Shown here piece after piece: positions 36,901-46,532 of a stretch of 64,000 nt of DNA (the stretch's first letter is position 1; each line of letters opens with the position of its first letter). This DNA is from Rivularia sp. MS3 (GTDB taxonomy: Bacteria; Cyanobacteriota; Cyanobacteriia; Cyanobacteriales; Nostocaceae): assembly GCA_019192545.1 (NCBI GenBank), contig JAHCMI010000031.1:1-64000 (forward strand). Reading direction: 5' to 3'. Both the position numbers and the translations under genes were made by a program. The notes beneath the pieces were generated by a model. The model did not search any database. It saw nothing but the letters and a program-made list of their open reading frames with translations, and was not told where the DNA came from.

Positions 36901-37057
36901 ATTTTTTACTACTAAACCTGTAGGGAAAGGCACTGGTTTGGGACTTTCAATTAGCTATCAAATAATTACTGAAAAGCATGGAGGTAAACTATATTTTCAA
37001 TCATTACCCGGTAAAGGAGCCGAGTTTGTTGTAGAAATTCCTGTTAAGAAAAAGTAA
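33920..37057 (+). CDS. Tandem-GAF histidine kinase, probable cyanobacteriochrome type
   Basis: This protein of 1045 residues has four consecutive GAF domains, a short coiled coil and a kinase core ([38 protein letters not shown]). The first three GAFs are near-duplicates carrying FGK(N/D)L.W(Q/R)DTHLQETKGGRY and a Cys-His pair, at C131, C316 and C501, spaced exactly 185 residues. In phytochromes and cyanobacteriochromes a Cys-His at this place binds the bilin. The fourth GAF has Cys-Tyr (C683) instead and probably binds nothing covalently. Light sensing is therefore likely but unproven. GTG 33896 would add eight residues; ATG 33920 is preferred. The kinase half is a close paralogue of the ethylene-receptor-like kinase just upstream. 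Confidence 0.87.
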   Translation: MTESIHHSTYITAGECQQRLEREMQYQKLLTRILGRIRASVDMASLCSDTSQDICWLLGIERIAIYKFNQDWSGSFINNFGFARTPWNDIRSFGKNLVWQDTHLQETKGGRYVKNEPYAVEDIYAGGHSRCHIEALEQFQIRAYAVTPIFVGTKIWGLLAAYQHSQPRHWLADEVEFLHQAGSYLGIAMQQAETFAKGEQQTRELQNSVVRQRALMEVVGNIRSSLNTQFIFDTTCKELCKLLNLERAAIFQFNQDWSGEFISHFGTVESQWKTTNPFGKNLVWQDTHLQETKGGRYRNNETFAVDDIYEAGHARCHLDILEQFKIRAYALVPIFIGPKLWGLLAAYHHSSPRKWLDYEVEFLTQVGGQLGVAIQQAEFLQQSKQQAIALEKSIARQRTLTDVVTKIRSFSNTDLILETTCQEVCKLLQVERVGVYRFNADWSGEFVSNFGIPEVSWANINPFGKDLYWRDTHLQETKGGRYRHNESFAVNDIYQAGHVRCHLDILEQFKIRAYALTPIFVGQKLWGLLAAYQHTAPRQWENLEVEFLAQVANQLGVAIQSADLLSQTQSRADEQRQYAQQQQILFDVVAKIRESLDLETIFKTTAQEIRRSIRADRVAVFRFNESDKYQKGKFIAEDVLSEFKPANGSLFEDYCFGENYLPQYTQGKILAVPNIYKAGYEDCYIESLEELEIKAYILIPLMEGKKLWGLLCVHQCSRSRNWKDEEIKFATQVAAQLSVALKQANLLGKTRDQAEQLTQTLKDLQKAQIQMIQSEKMASLGQLVAGIAHEINNPVGFIHGNLQHANEYTNELMKCLKLYQDNYPQPAAEIQEYLKETEIEFLFEDIPSLFKSMQVGTDRIREIVLSLRNFSRLDEAEVKEVNIHDGIDSTLMILQNRLKPELNNVQIKIVKDYEILPKVDCYPGPLNQVFMNLLTNAIDALEEYNKQRTPQEFKTNPSVINISTSAIDKDWITVSISDNGLGIPTEIQDQIFNPFFTTKPVGKGTGLGLSISYQIITEKHGGKLYFQSLPGKGAEFVVEIPVKKK

Positions 37058-37153
37058 GTTGGGAATGGGGAATTGGTAATGGGTAATGGATAATTGGTAA
37101 TTGGTAATTATTATTCTCCTTCCTCTTCCCACACTCCCCCCTCTCTCTCCCTA

Positions 37154-38047
37154 TCACAAATTCTCATAAGTCAATTTCGCGTTTCCCCAGTTGGTTTCTT
37201 GCAAAAACTCATCAAAAGTTGTCAGCAATCCTGGAAATTCTGCTCTTAAAGAGTTAACGTCGGCTTGATAACCTTGATTTCGATAAAATTGAATAATGTT
37301 ATAAAGTTCTTTTTGCAAAAATAATAAAAATATCCAGGGGGGAACTTGTTTATGAACAACTTTGTTGTCTTGAACTTTGGAAAATGCTTCAGCCATTTGC
37401 AATGGTGTTAATACATCACCTGCAAGTTCAATTTCTCTACCAATATACCTATCGGGATGTTGAATTACATAAGCAGCAATTCTTCCCATATCTTTAGTTG
37501 TAATCAAATGCAGGGGTTTATCGGGTTGAATGGAAAATCGGAAAGTACCTTTGAGAATACCGGGGCGGGTATATTTCTTCCAGAATTCTTCCATAAATAA
37601 ACAAGCACGCAGCATAGTTGCGGGTAAATCTGCTGCTTTGATAATTTGTTCTACCTGATATTTTTGCTGTATGTGACTAACTTTAGTATTTCTATTAACC
37701 CCACCAGCAGAGTTATAAACAAAGTGTTTTATTTGAGCTTGTTTGGCAATTTTGACAACAGTTTTTGCTCTTGCAATTTCTTCGGGTTGGGGTTTTGCGG
37801 TATCGGGTGCCGTAGCGTGACAATAAACAGCTTCAATATCTGTAAAAGCTGCTTCTAAAGATTTTTCATCATCGAGATTTGCTTCAACTAATTCAATTCC
37901 CGCATCATTAATTAGTTTTAAATTCGGACGAACTAAATCGATTTTACGAGTTATGGCGCGTAAATTAGTTACTTGCTGTTCGAGAAAACCTTTTACTATA
38001 TTTCTACCAGTACCGCCGGTAACTCCAATAAGTAAAATTTTTTTCAT
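37154..38047 (-). CDS. NmrA-like NAD(P)-binding protein (atypical SDR)
   Basis: This 297-residue Rossmann protein starts MKKILLIGVTGGTGRNIV, whose GxxGGTGR is the dinucleotide-binding loop. It continues with VEANLDDEKSLEAAF, HFVYNSAGGVNR, LRACLFMEEFW and the C-terminal GDVLTPLQMAEAF, the pattern of NmrA/YtfG-type atypical short-chain dehydrogenases. The classical YxxxK catalytic motif is only loosely present (QQKYQVEQI), so it may be a redox sensor or a reductase. It is divergent from the RCC-reductase-like gene, with starts 82 bp apart, so the two may share control. The specific substrate is unknown. Confidence 0.83.
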   Translation of the reverse strand: MKKILLIGVTGGTGRNIVKGFLEQQVTNLRAITRKIDLVRPNLKLINDAGIELVEANLDDEKSLEAAFTDIEAVYCHATAPDTAKPQPEEIARAKTVVKIAKQAQIKHFVYNSAGGVNRNTKVSHIQQKYQVEQIIKAADLPATMLRACLFMEEFWKKYTRPGILKGTFRFSIQPDKPLHLITTKDMGRIAAYVIQHPDRYIGREIELAGDVLTPLQMAEAFSKVQDNKVVHKQVPPWIFLLFLQKELYNIIQFYRNQGYQADVNSLRAEFPGLLTTFDEFLQETNWGNAKLTYENL

Positions 38048-38129
38048 ATTTATTCTTTATGATTCTTGATAATATAACGGTTTCCACGGTAAAAATATAA
38101 ACGCAATTTAAAAAAAACGGGATAAATCG

Positions 38130-38867
38130 ATGGTAGATAGTAAAGATGTATTTGAACAGTTGTGGGCAATTACCTGCGAATTAAAACAGAAATTAGAAAC
38201 ACGTTTTGATTTGCACTTACAAGCATCTACTAAAGATGTAAACGAGTACCAAAGTCAAGATGGCAATGCACAAGGTTCGTTAAAGACGTTTTCTGGAAAA
38301 GAAATTGATTGGCTGGTACATTCATATTTACACAACTTCAACCAAGCTAATTTTAGCGCTATGCGTCTGACAATCTGGTTGAATTCCCATATCCAGGTTC
38401 CCCATCTAGCGTTTGAATTCGGTACAATTCCCCATGTCTTCTTTTATATGGATTATATACCTCGTACCGACCTTTATACTGACCTTGAATATTTTAAACG
38501 TTATTACGAACCAGTCAATCAAACATTTTTGAAATTACAGGCAGATACTGATTTAAAATTATTTACAAGCAAAAGCGTTTATATTCGCTCTTTTCAATCA
38601 CCTGTAAGTTTGTGTTACACCTGCGATGCCAGCGAAAATAGACTTGACTTAATTCGTACTATTGCTAATGAAATGTTTGAACGCTGGCTAAAATGGGTAG
38701 ATGAAGCCGCAGCAGTACCCGAAAATCTACGGTCTCAATTAGCACAGCGCGATTTATTGATACGTCGTAGTAGTGCCGAGGGAGATCCTGATAATCAGCT
38801 GGCTGTAAATATGTTTGGTGCAGAATTAACACAGAAGTTGGTTAAAGCGCTATGGAGTGGATTGTAA
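38130..38867 (+). CDS. Red chlorophyll catabolite reductase-like protein
   Basis: This 245-residue soluble protein has features I can line up with plant red chlorophyll catabolite reductase: QDGNAQGSLKTFSG, IDWLVHSYLHNF, MRLTIWLNSHIQVPHLAFE, MDYIPRTDLYTDLEYFKRYY and the C-terminal NEMFERWLKWV. RCCR is a ferredoxin-dependent bilin reductase relative that opens the chlorophyll breakdown product in plants. Cyanobacterial homologues exist but have no settled role; chlorophyll or bilin turnover is plausible. The alignment is from memory, so the family call is likely rather than proven. It is divergent from the NmrA-like gene. Confidence 0.7.
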   Translation: MVDSKDVFEQLWAITCELKQKLETRFDLHLQASTKDVNEYQSQDGNAQGSLKTFSGKEIDWLVHSYLHNFNQANFSAMRLTIWLNSHIQVPHLAFEFGTIPHVFFYMDYIPRTDLYTDLEYFKRYYEPVNQTFLKLQADTDLKLFTSKSVYIRSFQSPVSLCYTCDASENRLDLIRTIANEMFERWLKWVDEAAAVPENLRSQLAQRDLLIRRSSAEGDPDNQLAVNMFGAELTQKLVKALWSGL

Positions 38868-39210
38868 AGAAAGTCAGCAACCTCCGGCTTGAAGCCGGGA
38901 GCTTCTAGCTTAGTCCGGAAGCTCTATAGTTGACCCGTCTAAGCAAAACTTTATGAAGTGGAGCTACGTTAGAAAAATCGTTAAAGTACTTACCAAGCGG
39001 GTTAGCTAGCTCTTTGCTCTAAGACTTTTTGGTTAAACAGGTTTAATGGGGTTAAGCCAGTGCTAAAAAGATGTGCGACTTTCTAACATTGATTAAGCTA
39101 ACGTTACTTTTAGAAGCATTTAATTATGCAATTCAATCAACCGGAATTGATATCACAGCATCCTATAAGGGAAATATACCTGTTGCATAATTACTATAAT
39201 TATTAACAAC
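38868..39210. other. Convergent gap with a CCGGCTT hairpin
   Basis: This 343-bp gap lies between the RCCR-like gene and the convergent CheB-CheR hybrid kinase. A CTCCGGCTT/AAGCCGGGAG hairpin at 38881-38901 may terminate the RCCR-like transcript, although no T run follows. The rest shows nothing recognised. Confidence 0.5.
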
Positions 39211-42200
39211 TTATTGATAATTATGAATAATCCGTTCTAAATCTTCTATCATCACTGGCTTACTCAAATAATCATCCATTCCCGCATTTAAACATTTTTC
39301 TCTATCGTCATACATGGCATTAGCGGTTAAACCAATAATTACGGTATGACGCTGTTCTCCCTCGCGCTGACGCAATTGACGAGTAGCTTCGTAACCATCG
39401 ATTACGGGCATTTGGCAGTCCATTAAGACTATGTCGAAATCGGTTTCGGCTAGTTTCTCAAGTGCTTGTTCTCCATCGCTAACGCCTTCTGCTTGATATC
39501 CTAATTCTTCTAACATAAATATTACTATTTCCCGATTATCGGCGTAATCTTCAACTATTAATATTTTTAGGTTTTTAATAGGGGAAGAATTGCTGATTGT
39601 GGCAGTTGTTGGCAAGTCAGATTCAACGTCGGTTTTGGCTTTATCTAAGCTCACCGTAAACCTAAATGTTGCACCTTCTCCAGGAATACTTTGAACGGCG
39701 ATTTCTCCACCCATTAAGTCTATAATCCGCCTGCAAATAGTTAATCCCAATCCCGTACCGCCATATTTACGGGTTGTGGAACCATCGGCTTGGGTAAATG
39801 GTTTAAACAGATTTTCTTGTATTTCTGGGTCAATACCGATACCAGTATCGCTAACTCTAAAATGTAGTTTTACTGGATATGGCAACGTATCTTGGATTTC
39901 GCTGCTAATATGAATTGAGACTTCTCCATTATCGGTAAACTTGATAGCATTGCCAATTAAATTACTTAATACTTGTTGCAGGCGAAAATCATCGCCAATT
40001 AAATTTTTGGGAGTATCGGGGGCAATATTTATTGTGAATTGGATGCCTTTTTGTTCTACTTGAGTCGCAAACAAGTTAACTAAGTTATCGCCTAATTTAT
40101 CTATATTAAAGTTGTTTCTATTTAACCGTAGTTCCCTCGCTTCAATTTTGGATAAATCGAGAACATCGTTGATTATTTCTAATAATCTTTCTCCATTACT
40201 TCTAAGTTTGATTAATAAGCCGCTTTGTTTGGCATTTAATTCGGTGTACTGCAATAATTGACTTACTCCTAATACTGCATTCATCGGCGTGCGGATTTCA
40301 TGGCTGATGTTTGCTAGAAATTCACTTTTTGCTTGATTTGCTGAATCTGCCGCTTGGGCTATCGCGATCGCATCTTCTAAAGCTTGATTTTGACGCAATA
40401 ATTCTTGCTGAGTACGCTTTCTATCGGTAATTTCTGTAATTACGGTTCCGACTGCGCGAGTACCATCAAGCAATTTTACCGGATAATAACTAGCAGTCCA
40501 ACATCTTTCTATATCGGGTTTTTGTATTGTTTTACCCGTAATTTCAACGTCGCAAATTGCCCTACCCGTTTCAATCACATTCTGTAAACTTGGTTCTATT
40601 GCTTGGGCTAAGTCGGATGGTATCTCTGTAACTGTCTTACCGATATGTTCGGAAATAGATATACCGTTGATATCAGCTAAAGTTTGGTTAACTCTTAAAT
40701 ATCTTAAATCTTGATCGTGTAAACTCAAACCTACGGGACTAGTAACGTATAAATTCTCTAATAAAACGTTAGCTTGATGCAGTTGCTGCTGTACTTTTTT
40801 TAGTTCATTAATATTGACAAACGTCAGCACTACTCCGTCGTTTCTACCGTCTTCCCTGAGATACAAATTAACTCGCATCAACAGCTTTTCGGAATTCTGA
40901 GCAATGCTGACTTCATGTTCGGTTGCTTCTCCAGTTTCTACTACTTGTTGCAGAACTTCAATTAAATTAGGAAAATCTAAATTATGAGTAAAATGCGCTA
41001 AAGGACGTTCAATATCGTTTGCTCTGATATTTATTGCGCGGGTTGCTGCTGGTGTAAATTTACGAATATTAAGCTCGCGATCTAAAAATACTACACCAAT
41101 ATCAGTTGAGCGCAGTAAATTATCAATATCGTTATTAAGTTGAGTTAGTTCTTGAATTTTTGATTGGTATTCGGCATTTATTGTATATAATTCTTCGTTA
41201 ACTGACTGTAATTCTTCGTTGGTACTTTGCAATTCTTCGTTAGAAGCTAGAAGTTCTTCGTTAGTAGCTTGCTGTTCTTCGTTGGTGGTTTCAAGTTCTT
41301 CAATGGTTACTTGCAGATTTTCCCGAGTTTGCTGTAATTCGTATTCAAGTTCGGTAATTTGCTGTGCTGCTTCGCTGTCAATTTCAAAACGCAGTGATGG
41401 AGTTTTTGTTATAGATAATTGGGTTTCAATTTCTAACACAATAATCAACAATTCCTCAAGGGAACTGTTGGTGCAATCGAAACCTACTTTTAAACTAACG
41501 TTTTCTTCTAATTCATTCCGATTGAGTTTTATTCCTGTATATAAAACGCTTTTTTTATCGCGTTTGGCGCGGTGCAATGCTGTAGATAAAGGCAATTTTA
41601 AAGCAGGATGAACTATTTCGGTAATATCTAACATAGCTTCACCCAAGGGATAATCTAGTAACCGGGCTGAGTTATGAAATACCCTTAGCATTTGATTATC
41701 GCTGTTAACTAACACGCAGGTTAGCTGTCTTTCTCCTAAGCATTGCTTGAATACTTCTCCTAATACTCTATCAAATTGATTTTGTCTGCTTTTTGTTCTG
41801 ACGTTGGCAGGAATTGGTGTAATTATCGGTTGTCGCGATAAAGGTGCTAAAGATAAGGGAATATCTCGTTTTTTACGAAAAATTTTCCATTTGGCATTGA
41901 GTGGAATAAATTCTTCGTTTAAATCTCCTAAAGTTTCGGAGCTACCTGCAAATAAAATACCATTGGGAGCAATAGCAAAATGCAGCAATCGCAATACTTG
42001 TTGTTGCAGATGGGGCTGCATATAAATTAATACGTTGCGGCAGCTAACCAGATGCATTTTAGAAAAACCAGCATTTTTGGTTAAATCGTGCGGTGCGATA
42101 ATCAGCATTTCTCGCAAAAAATGCTTTACTTGATAGCGATCGCCGTTACGGACAAAATATTTTTCTAAAAGGTAGGGAGAAATATCGTGAACGATGCTTT

Positions 42201-43287
42201 CAGGATAAATACCTCTAGCTGCATTTTCTAGGGCGTTAGTATCTACATCGGTAGCGAATACTTTTACATGTAGTGTTTTACCGCTTGTTTCTATGACTTC
42301 GTTGACTAGCATTGCCATTGTATAGGCTTCTTCGCCGGTGGCACAAGCCGATACCCAAATTCTTAAATGCTGCTTTGGCTCTATTTGAGCAATAATCTGC
42401 GGTAATATATCTTGTTGCAAATATTCCCATGCTGGACGATCTCTAAAAAAGCAAGTCGCCCCAATTAGCAAATCTTGACGTAATAATTTTTGTTCTTCTT
42501 CTGAAGTTTCTAATAAAAGAGTATAGTTTTCCAGATTAACACTGTTAGTTAAAGCACAACGTCGATGTATTCTTCTGGCAAGAGTACTTATTTTATAATG
42601 GGAAAAATCAATATCTTCGTGTTCGGCAAGAATATTTAATATTTGCTGTAATCTATCGGTATCAATTAAAGCAATGTCTTGAGGAGAAATAGAAGGATTC
42701 TTTTGGGAAAAGCGAATTAACTCAAAGACAGTACGGGCTAAATCTTGAGGGGAAAGAATTTCATCTACTAAACCGCTAGGAATTGCGCTACTAGGCATAG
42801 AATTAAATTGAGCAGTTTCTGGAGACTGCACCAAACCAATTCCCCCCGATTCGCTGATTGCTTTTAAACCTTCGGTACCGTCATTTCCCGTTCCCGATAA
42901 CACAATTCCGACAACTTTTTCACCCCAATCTTGGGCTGCGGATGTAAAAAATTTGTTGACGGGATAACCGAAAGAACGACTTCTTTTTTGCAAACGTAAC
43001 TGTCCGTTTTTGATAGTTACAAGTTTACCTGGTGGTAAAACGTAAGCGTGACTGGGTTCAATTTTGACACCATCTACAATCTCATATACCGGTAGTTGAG
43101 TTTTCCTTTGGATGATTTCTGCCATCATGCTTTTATAGTCGGGAGATAAATGCTGAATCACCACAAAAGCAGCTGAGGGATGATCTGGTAAATTGCTAAA
43201 AAAGGCTTCTAAAGCCTGCACGCCTCCAGCAGAAGCCCCAATACCGATGATAAAAAAATCTTTAGATTCAGAAGATGGGTTAGTCAT
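39211..43287 (-). CDS. CheB-CheR-PAS-histidine kinase-receiver hybrid
   Basis: This 1358-residue multidomain signalling protein contains, in order: a CheB methylesterase domain ([16 protein letters not shown], about 12-190; HLSPDYKS and GTGNDGTEG), a CheR methyltransferase (about 215-480; [15 protein letters not shown] and SCRNVLIYM), a coiled coil of ELQSTNEEL type (about 650-720), two PAS domains (about 730-980), a HisKA ([18 protein letters not shown]), a HATPase ([19 protein letters not shown]) and a C-terminal receiver with phospho-acceptor Asp in [18 protein letters not shown]. Such fusions are not chemotaxis adaptors in the classical sense; targets are unknown. ATG 43287 is preferred over TTG 43290. 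No cognate genes are adjacent. Confidence 0.93.
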   Translation of the reverse strand: MTNPSSESKDFFIIGIGASAGGVQALEAFFSNLPDHPSAAFVVIQHLSPDYKSMMAEIIQRKTQLPVYEIVDGVKIEPSHAYVLPPGKLVTIKNGQLRLQKRSRSFGYPVNKFFTSAAQDWGEKVVGIVLSGTGNDGTEGLKAISESGGIGLVQSPETAQFNSMPSSAIPSGLVDEILSPQDLARTVFELIRFSQKNPSISPQDIALIDTDRLQQILNILAEHEDIDFSHYKISTLARRIHRRCALTNSVNLENYTLLLETSEEEQKLLRQDLLIGATCFFRDRPAWEYLQQDILPQIIAQIEPKQHLRIWVSACATGEEAYTMAMLVNEVIETSGKTLHVKVFATDVDTNALENAARGIYPESIVHDISPYLLEKYFVRNGDRYQVKHFLREMLIIAPHDLTKNAGFSKMHLVSCRNVLIYMQPHLQQQVLRLLHFAIAPNGILFAGSSETLGDLNEEFIPLNAKWKIFRKKRDIPLSLAPLSRQPIITPIPANVRTKSRQNQFDRVLGEVFKQCLGERQLTCVLVNSDNQMLRVFHNSARLLDYPLGEAMLDITEIVHPALKLPLSTALHRAKRDKKSVLYTGIKLNRNELEENVSLKVGFDCTNSSLEELLIIVLEIETQLSITKTPSLRFEIDSEAAQQITELEYELQQTRENLQVTIEELETTNEEQQATNEELLASNEELQSTNEELQSVNEELYTINAEYQSKIQELTQLNNDIDNLLRSTDIGVVFLDRELNIRKFTPAATRAINIRANDIERPLAHFTHNLDFPNLIEVLQQVVETGEATEHEVSIAQNSEKLLMRVNLYLREDGRNDGVVLTFVNINELKKVQQQLHQANVLLENLYVTSPVGLSLHDQDLRYLRVNQTLADINGISISEHIGKTVTEIPSDLAQAIEPSLQNVIETGRAICDVEITGKTIQKPDIERCWTASYYPVKLLDGTRAVGTVITEITDRKRTQQELLRQNQALEDAIAIAQAADSANQAKSEFLANISHEIRTPMNAVLGVSQLLQYTELNAKQSGLLIKLRSNGERLLEIINDVLDLSKIEARELRLNRNNFNIDKLGDNLVNLFATQVEQKGIQFTINIAPDTPKNLIGDDFRLQQVLSNLIGNAIKFTDNGEVSIHISSEIQDTLPYPVKLHFRVSDTGIGIDPEIQENLFKPFTQADGSTTRKYGGTGLGLTICRRIIDLMGGEIAVQSIPGEGATFRFTVSLDKAKTDVESDLPTTATISNSSPIKNLKILIVEDYADNREIVIFMLEELGYQAEGVSDGEQALEKLAETDFDIVLMDCQMPVIDGYEATRQLRQREGEQRHTVIIGLTANAMYDDREKCLNAGMDDYLSKPVMIEDLERIIHNYQ

Positions 43288-44075
43288 CAACTTTTCACCA
43301 TATTTCTTTTTAAAGCCTTGCGCCTTACTTACTCAATAAAAATATTTTCATCAGATTCAAAATTAAGAGGATGTTTGAAAAGTATAGTTTTTATCACAAT
43401 TCTCGGACGATCCCCCCTTCCCCCCTTCAAAAGGGGGGTTAAAGTCCCCCTTTTAAAGGGGGATTTAGGGGGATCTTGAAAGTTTTGAGTATCATTTATA
43501 GCTTTCAAAACATCCTCTAACGAAGATAATCTTATTCGATGTATTAAATATTTTTATAAGTTAAATAAGATTTTCTACAAAGCTTAATTAAATTGTATTA
43601 TTGGTATTTTCTAACCGGCTAAATTCATTGGAGATAATTTAATTAATTCTTCAGCGAAAATTTAGGCGCTAATTTTATTTTTAATTTAAACCAAGACAAA
43701 CTGTTAGCTTAAATTAAGCTGATATTAACAAATTTACTATATTCATTGGATAAATTCAATTTTATTTAATTAATTTGATAAAATTCCCATCGGGGAGCAA
43801 AAAAATGTGCGGAATCCGACACAAGCAGGAATATTTTTTTATTGCCAACTAATTGCAAAATACTAAATATTGCCTGGTAAATGTAAATGGGATAACTAAA
43901 AGATGTTGTAATTCAACCCAATGTCTGGTCAAATAACAGCAGTATTGATAATTTATATAAACTACATTGACCGGCATGGTAGCCAACCCAGCTTAAACTA
44001 ATTATTGCAAACGGGTAAAAGAAGTTCGGAGTTAGCAATGCCCAATGCCCTTTGCATGTAATGCTCTAATATCTT
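43288..44075. other. Divergent intergenic region with one MITE
   Basis: This 788-bp gap lies between the leftward CheB-CheR hybrid and the rightward aldehyde dehydrogenase. It contains the MITE at 43367-43517. The remaining AT-rich sequence has no credible frame and should carry both promoters. Confidence 0.6.
43367..43517. mobile_element. MITE-like element with GAGGATGTTT ends and GATCCCCC core
   Basis: The ends GAGGATGTTTGAAA and TTTCAAAACATCCTC are inverted repeats with a 1-nt slip and are flanked by TAA on both sides (43364-43366, 43518-43520). The interior is a strong palindrome from GATCCCCC (43409) to GGGGGATC (43475). The same GATCCCCC core occurs in the element at 59966-60185 and decayed GAGGATGTTTTCAAAG ends occur near 3460-3620. 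Confidence 0.72.
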
Positions 44076-45491
44076 ATGTCTAAGCCAATTGAAGTTCGCA
44101 ACCCCCGTACCGGAAAATATGATTATGTGATTGTACCTCCACCAGAGAAGCTTTTGGTACAGCAATGCAATCGACTGCGGAGAGGGCAGCAGAGTTGGTT
44201 GGATTTAGGTTTAGCCCGAAGAATAGAAGCTTTATTAGAATTGAAAGATACTATATATTCAGCGCGGGATCAATTAACAGAAGCTTTAGTTATTGATACG
44301 GGTAGATTATCGGGTTCTAAATTTGAAGTAGAGCGCTTTCTTAACAGTATTGAAAAATGGTGTCGGTTTGGTTCAAAGTTGCTACAAGATACAGAGAAAG
44401 GAACATCTCAACCGTTTATTAATCTACAGCAAACGGCAGTACCTTATTCTTTAGTGGCGGTTATAACTCCTTGGAATTTTCCCTTATTACTATCAACTAT
44501 TGATGTAATTCCTGCTTTATTAGCAGGTTGTGCGGTAATTGTTAAACCCAGCGAACTTACACCAAGATTTATGGCTCCTTTAATGAATGCAGTTAATAAT
44601 ATCCCTGAATTACGGGACATATTAACTTTTATTGAAGGTAACGGTAAAACAGGGGCTACTTTAGTCGATAATGTCGATTTAGTCTGCTTTACAGGTAACG
44701 TAGAAACGGGACAAAAAGTTGCGATTGCAGCAGCCGAGCGTTTTATTCCAGCTTATTTAGAATTAGGAGGAAAAGATCCAGCCATTGTTTTAGAATCAGC
44801 AGATATAGAGTTAGCGACTTCGGCTTTGCTATGGGGTTCTACAAATAATAGCGGACAATCATGTCATTCAATTGAAAGAATTTATGTCGCGAAACCAATT
44901 TTTGAAGATTTTTACCACAAACTTGTGGGCAAGGCGCATAAATTAAACCTTGCTTATCCTACATTAGAAAGTGGAGAAATTGGCCCGATTATTTCTGAAA
45001 AACAAGCTGCAATTATAAACGAACATATAGAAGATGCAGTAGAAAAAGGCGCTACGATTCACTGCGGTGGTGAAGTAGAAGAAATTAATGGTGGTTGGTG
45101 GTGTCACCCTACAGTCATGACCGAAGTTAATCATGATATGAAATTAATGAATGAAGAAACATTTGGTCCAATTATGCCAATCATGTCTTTCTCTACAGTA
45201 GAAGAAGCTATTGAATTAGCAAATGATACTTACTATGGATTAAGTGCCGCAGTATTTTCAGAATCGCGAGACGAAGCATTAGAAATAGCCCGTCAAATAG
45301 ATGCAGGTGCGATTTGTATTAACGATGCAGGTTTAACAAACATAATGCAAGAAGCTGAGGTAAATAGCTTTAAATTTTCTGGTTTAGGAACTTTTCGCAT
45401 GGGTGCATCAGGATTAACAAGATTTATGCGAAAAAAAGCATTTTTGATTAAGACTGACGATAATTACAATTCTTGGTGGTTTAATCAGTAA
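44076..45491 (+). CDS. Aldehyde dehydrogenase family protein
   Basis: This 471-residue NAD(P)-dependent aldehyde dehydrogenase has the NAD site TPWNFPLLLS, the general-base region LELGGKDPAIVL (Glu), the nucleophile Cys in NNSGQSCHSIERIYV and the late motif ETFGPIMPIMSF. Length is normal. It belongs to a branch different from the ALDH at 58479. The C-terminus KTDDNYNSWWF is unusual. The small lipocalin-like gene follows 73 bp later on the same strand and may be co-transcribed. The aldehyde substrate cannot be deduced. Confidence 0.92.
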   Translation: MSKPIEVRNPRTGKYDYVIVPPPEKLLVQQCNRLRRGQQSWLDLGLARRIEALLELKDTIYSARDQLTEALVIDTGRLSGSKFEVERFLNSIEKWCRFGSKLLQDTEKGTSQPFINLQQTAVPYSLVAVITPWNFPLLLSTIDVIPALLAGCAVIVKPSELTPRFMAPLMNAVNNIPELRDILTFIEGNGKTGATLVDNVDLVCFTGNVETGQKVAIAAAERFIPAYLELGGKDPAIVLESADIELATSALLWGSTNNSGQSCHSIERIYVAKPIFEDFYHKLVGKAHKLNLAYPTLESGEIGPIISEKQAAIINEHIEDAVEKGATIHCGGEVEEINGGWWCHPTVMTEVNHDMKLMNEETFGPIMPIMSFSTVEEAIELANDTYYGLSAAVFSESRDEALEIARQIDAGAICINDAGLTNIMQEAEVNSFKFSGLGTFRMGASGLTRFMRKKAFLIKTDDNYNSWWFNQ

Positions 45492-45492
45492 A

Positions 45493-45520
45493 CAGTTACC
45501 AGTTACCAGTTACCAGTCAT
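45493..45520. repeat. Heptamer STRR, CAGTTAC x3
   Basis: Three exact CAGTTAC units plus a variant CAGTCAT in the gap between the ALDH gene and the lipocalin-like gene. Confidence 0.85.
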
Positions 45521-45564
45521 TAGGAAGCAGCTAACTACTAACTACTAACAACTAATAATTAATT

Positions 45565-46062
45565 ATGTCTAAAATTCAAGAAGAAATGCCCGTTCTTTTT
45601 CGGCATCGAGGAGAGTGGCAAGGTATTTGCACGGTAGTTGATATCCAAGGAATAATTATTGATGAGCATGAATCGCATTTAAGCTGTGAGTTTCCGGAAG
45701 CGCGGGATTATTGCTATAGCCAAATTAATCGTTATACTTGGGCTGATGGCAAACAGAAACAACATCATTTTACCGGTATATATCAAGATAAAAAATTAGT
45801 ATTCAATACCGAATATATTGTAGGTAAAGCTTGGGAATTTGATGATTCAACTATTATTTTATGGCTTTCTTATAAAAGACTATCTAACATTTATTTGTAT
45901 GAAATGATTAATATTAGTCCGTGCAGTCAATACCGTTTTCGCACCTGGCAATGGTATCAAGATAACCAAGTATTTAAAAGAACTTCGGCTCAGGAAAAAA
46001 GAACGAGCAACGAGCAATTGATGATGGATAATAGAATATTCGATTCTTCTACAGTTGGATAG
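45565..46062 (+). CDS. Lipocalin-like protein (DUF3598-like)
   Basis: This 165-residue soluble protein starts with PVLFRHRGEWQGICTVVD. An N-terminal GEWQG and alternating beta strands with aromatic residues (YTWADGKQKQHHFTGIY, DSTIILWLSYK, FRTWQWY) fit the calycin-type DUF3598 families of cyanobacteria. Function is unknown; a role in binding a small hydrophobic ligand is a guess from the fold. The C-terminal tail (QEKRTSNEQLMMDN) is low in hydrophobic residues. It probably forms an operon with the ALDH gene. The MITE copy 2 is inserted 10 bp after its stop. Confidence 0.65.
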   Translation: MSKIQEEMPVLFRHRGEWQGICTVVDIQGIIIDEHESHLSCEFPEARDYCYSQINRYTWADGKQKQHHFTGIYQDKKLVFNTEYIVGKAWEFDDSTIILWLSYKRLSNIYLYEMINISPCSQYRFRTWQWYQDNQVFKRTSAQEKRTSNEQLMMDNRIFDSSTVG

Positions 46063-46072
46063 CAAAAATATC

Positions 46073-46255
46073 GGTTCTTCAGCACTTGGTATGGTATTTA
46101 AGTAGTCGTTTTTAGGCAGTCGGCAGTCGGCAGTAGGCAGTAGGGGAAAAAGAGTAAAGTTATCAAAAATTAAGCATATAAAATGTCAAATCCCTACGCA
46201 GTAAATATTTCGGTAATTTTTATTCAGAATTTAGCATACTAACAACTGATGAGCC
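46073..46255. mobile_element. MITE copy 2, 183 bp, 8-bp target duplication
   Basis: Same element as at 33546-33714, flanked by perfect AAAATATC repeats (46065-46072 and 46256-46263). It differs by a few substitutions and by two extra GGCAGT(C/A) heptamers near 46114-46142, which accounts for the 14-bp length difference. It is too short to code for a transposase. Confidence 0.93.
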
Positions 46256-46532
46256 AAAATATCAAGTTTCAATTTAGTTAACAGATTATATTAGTTAAGT
46301 TGAACTATATTGGTTGGACTATATTTTTATCATAAAATACGATGGTTTAATATGCCAATTTTGTCAACAGCACGCCGAAGCTAGCCAAGAAACCTTATAG
46401 CCTAGAAAGGTGGGGTTTATATTATAGCTACATGTTAGGAGGGTGTAAGATAAAATACTTGTGCAAAATAGAGATGCTCCTATGAGATATGCTCAATAAC
46501 TGAATAAGTTTAATTATTAACTAAAAACTAAA
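46256..46532. other. Leader region of hisS
   Basis: This AT-rich 277-bp stretch between MITE copy 2 and hisS has a possible stem TATAGCCTAGAAAGGTGGGG region near 46396-46420 but no recognisable riboswitch or gene. Confidence 0.4.
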
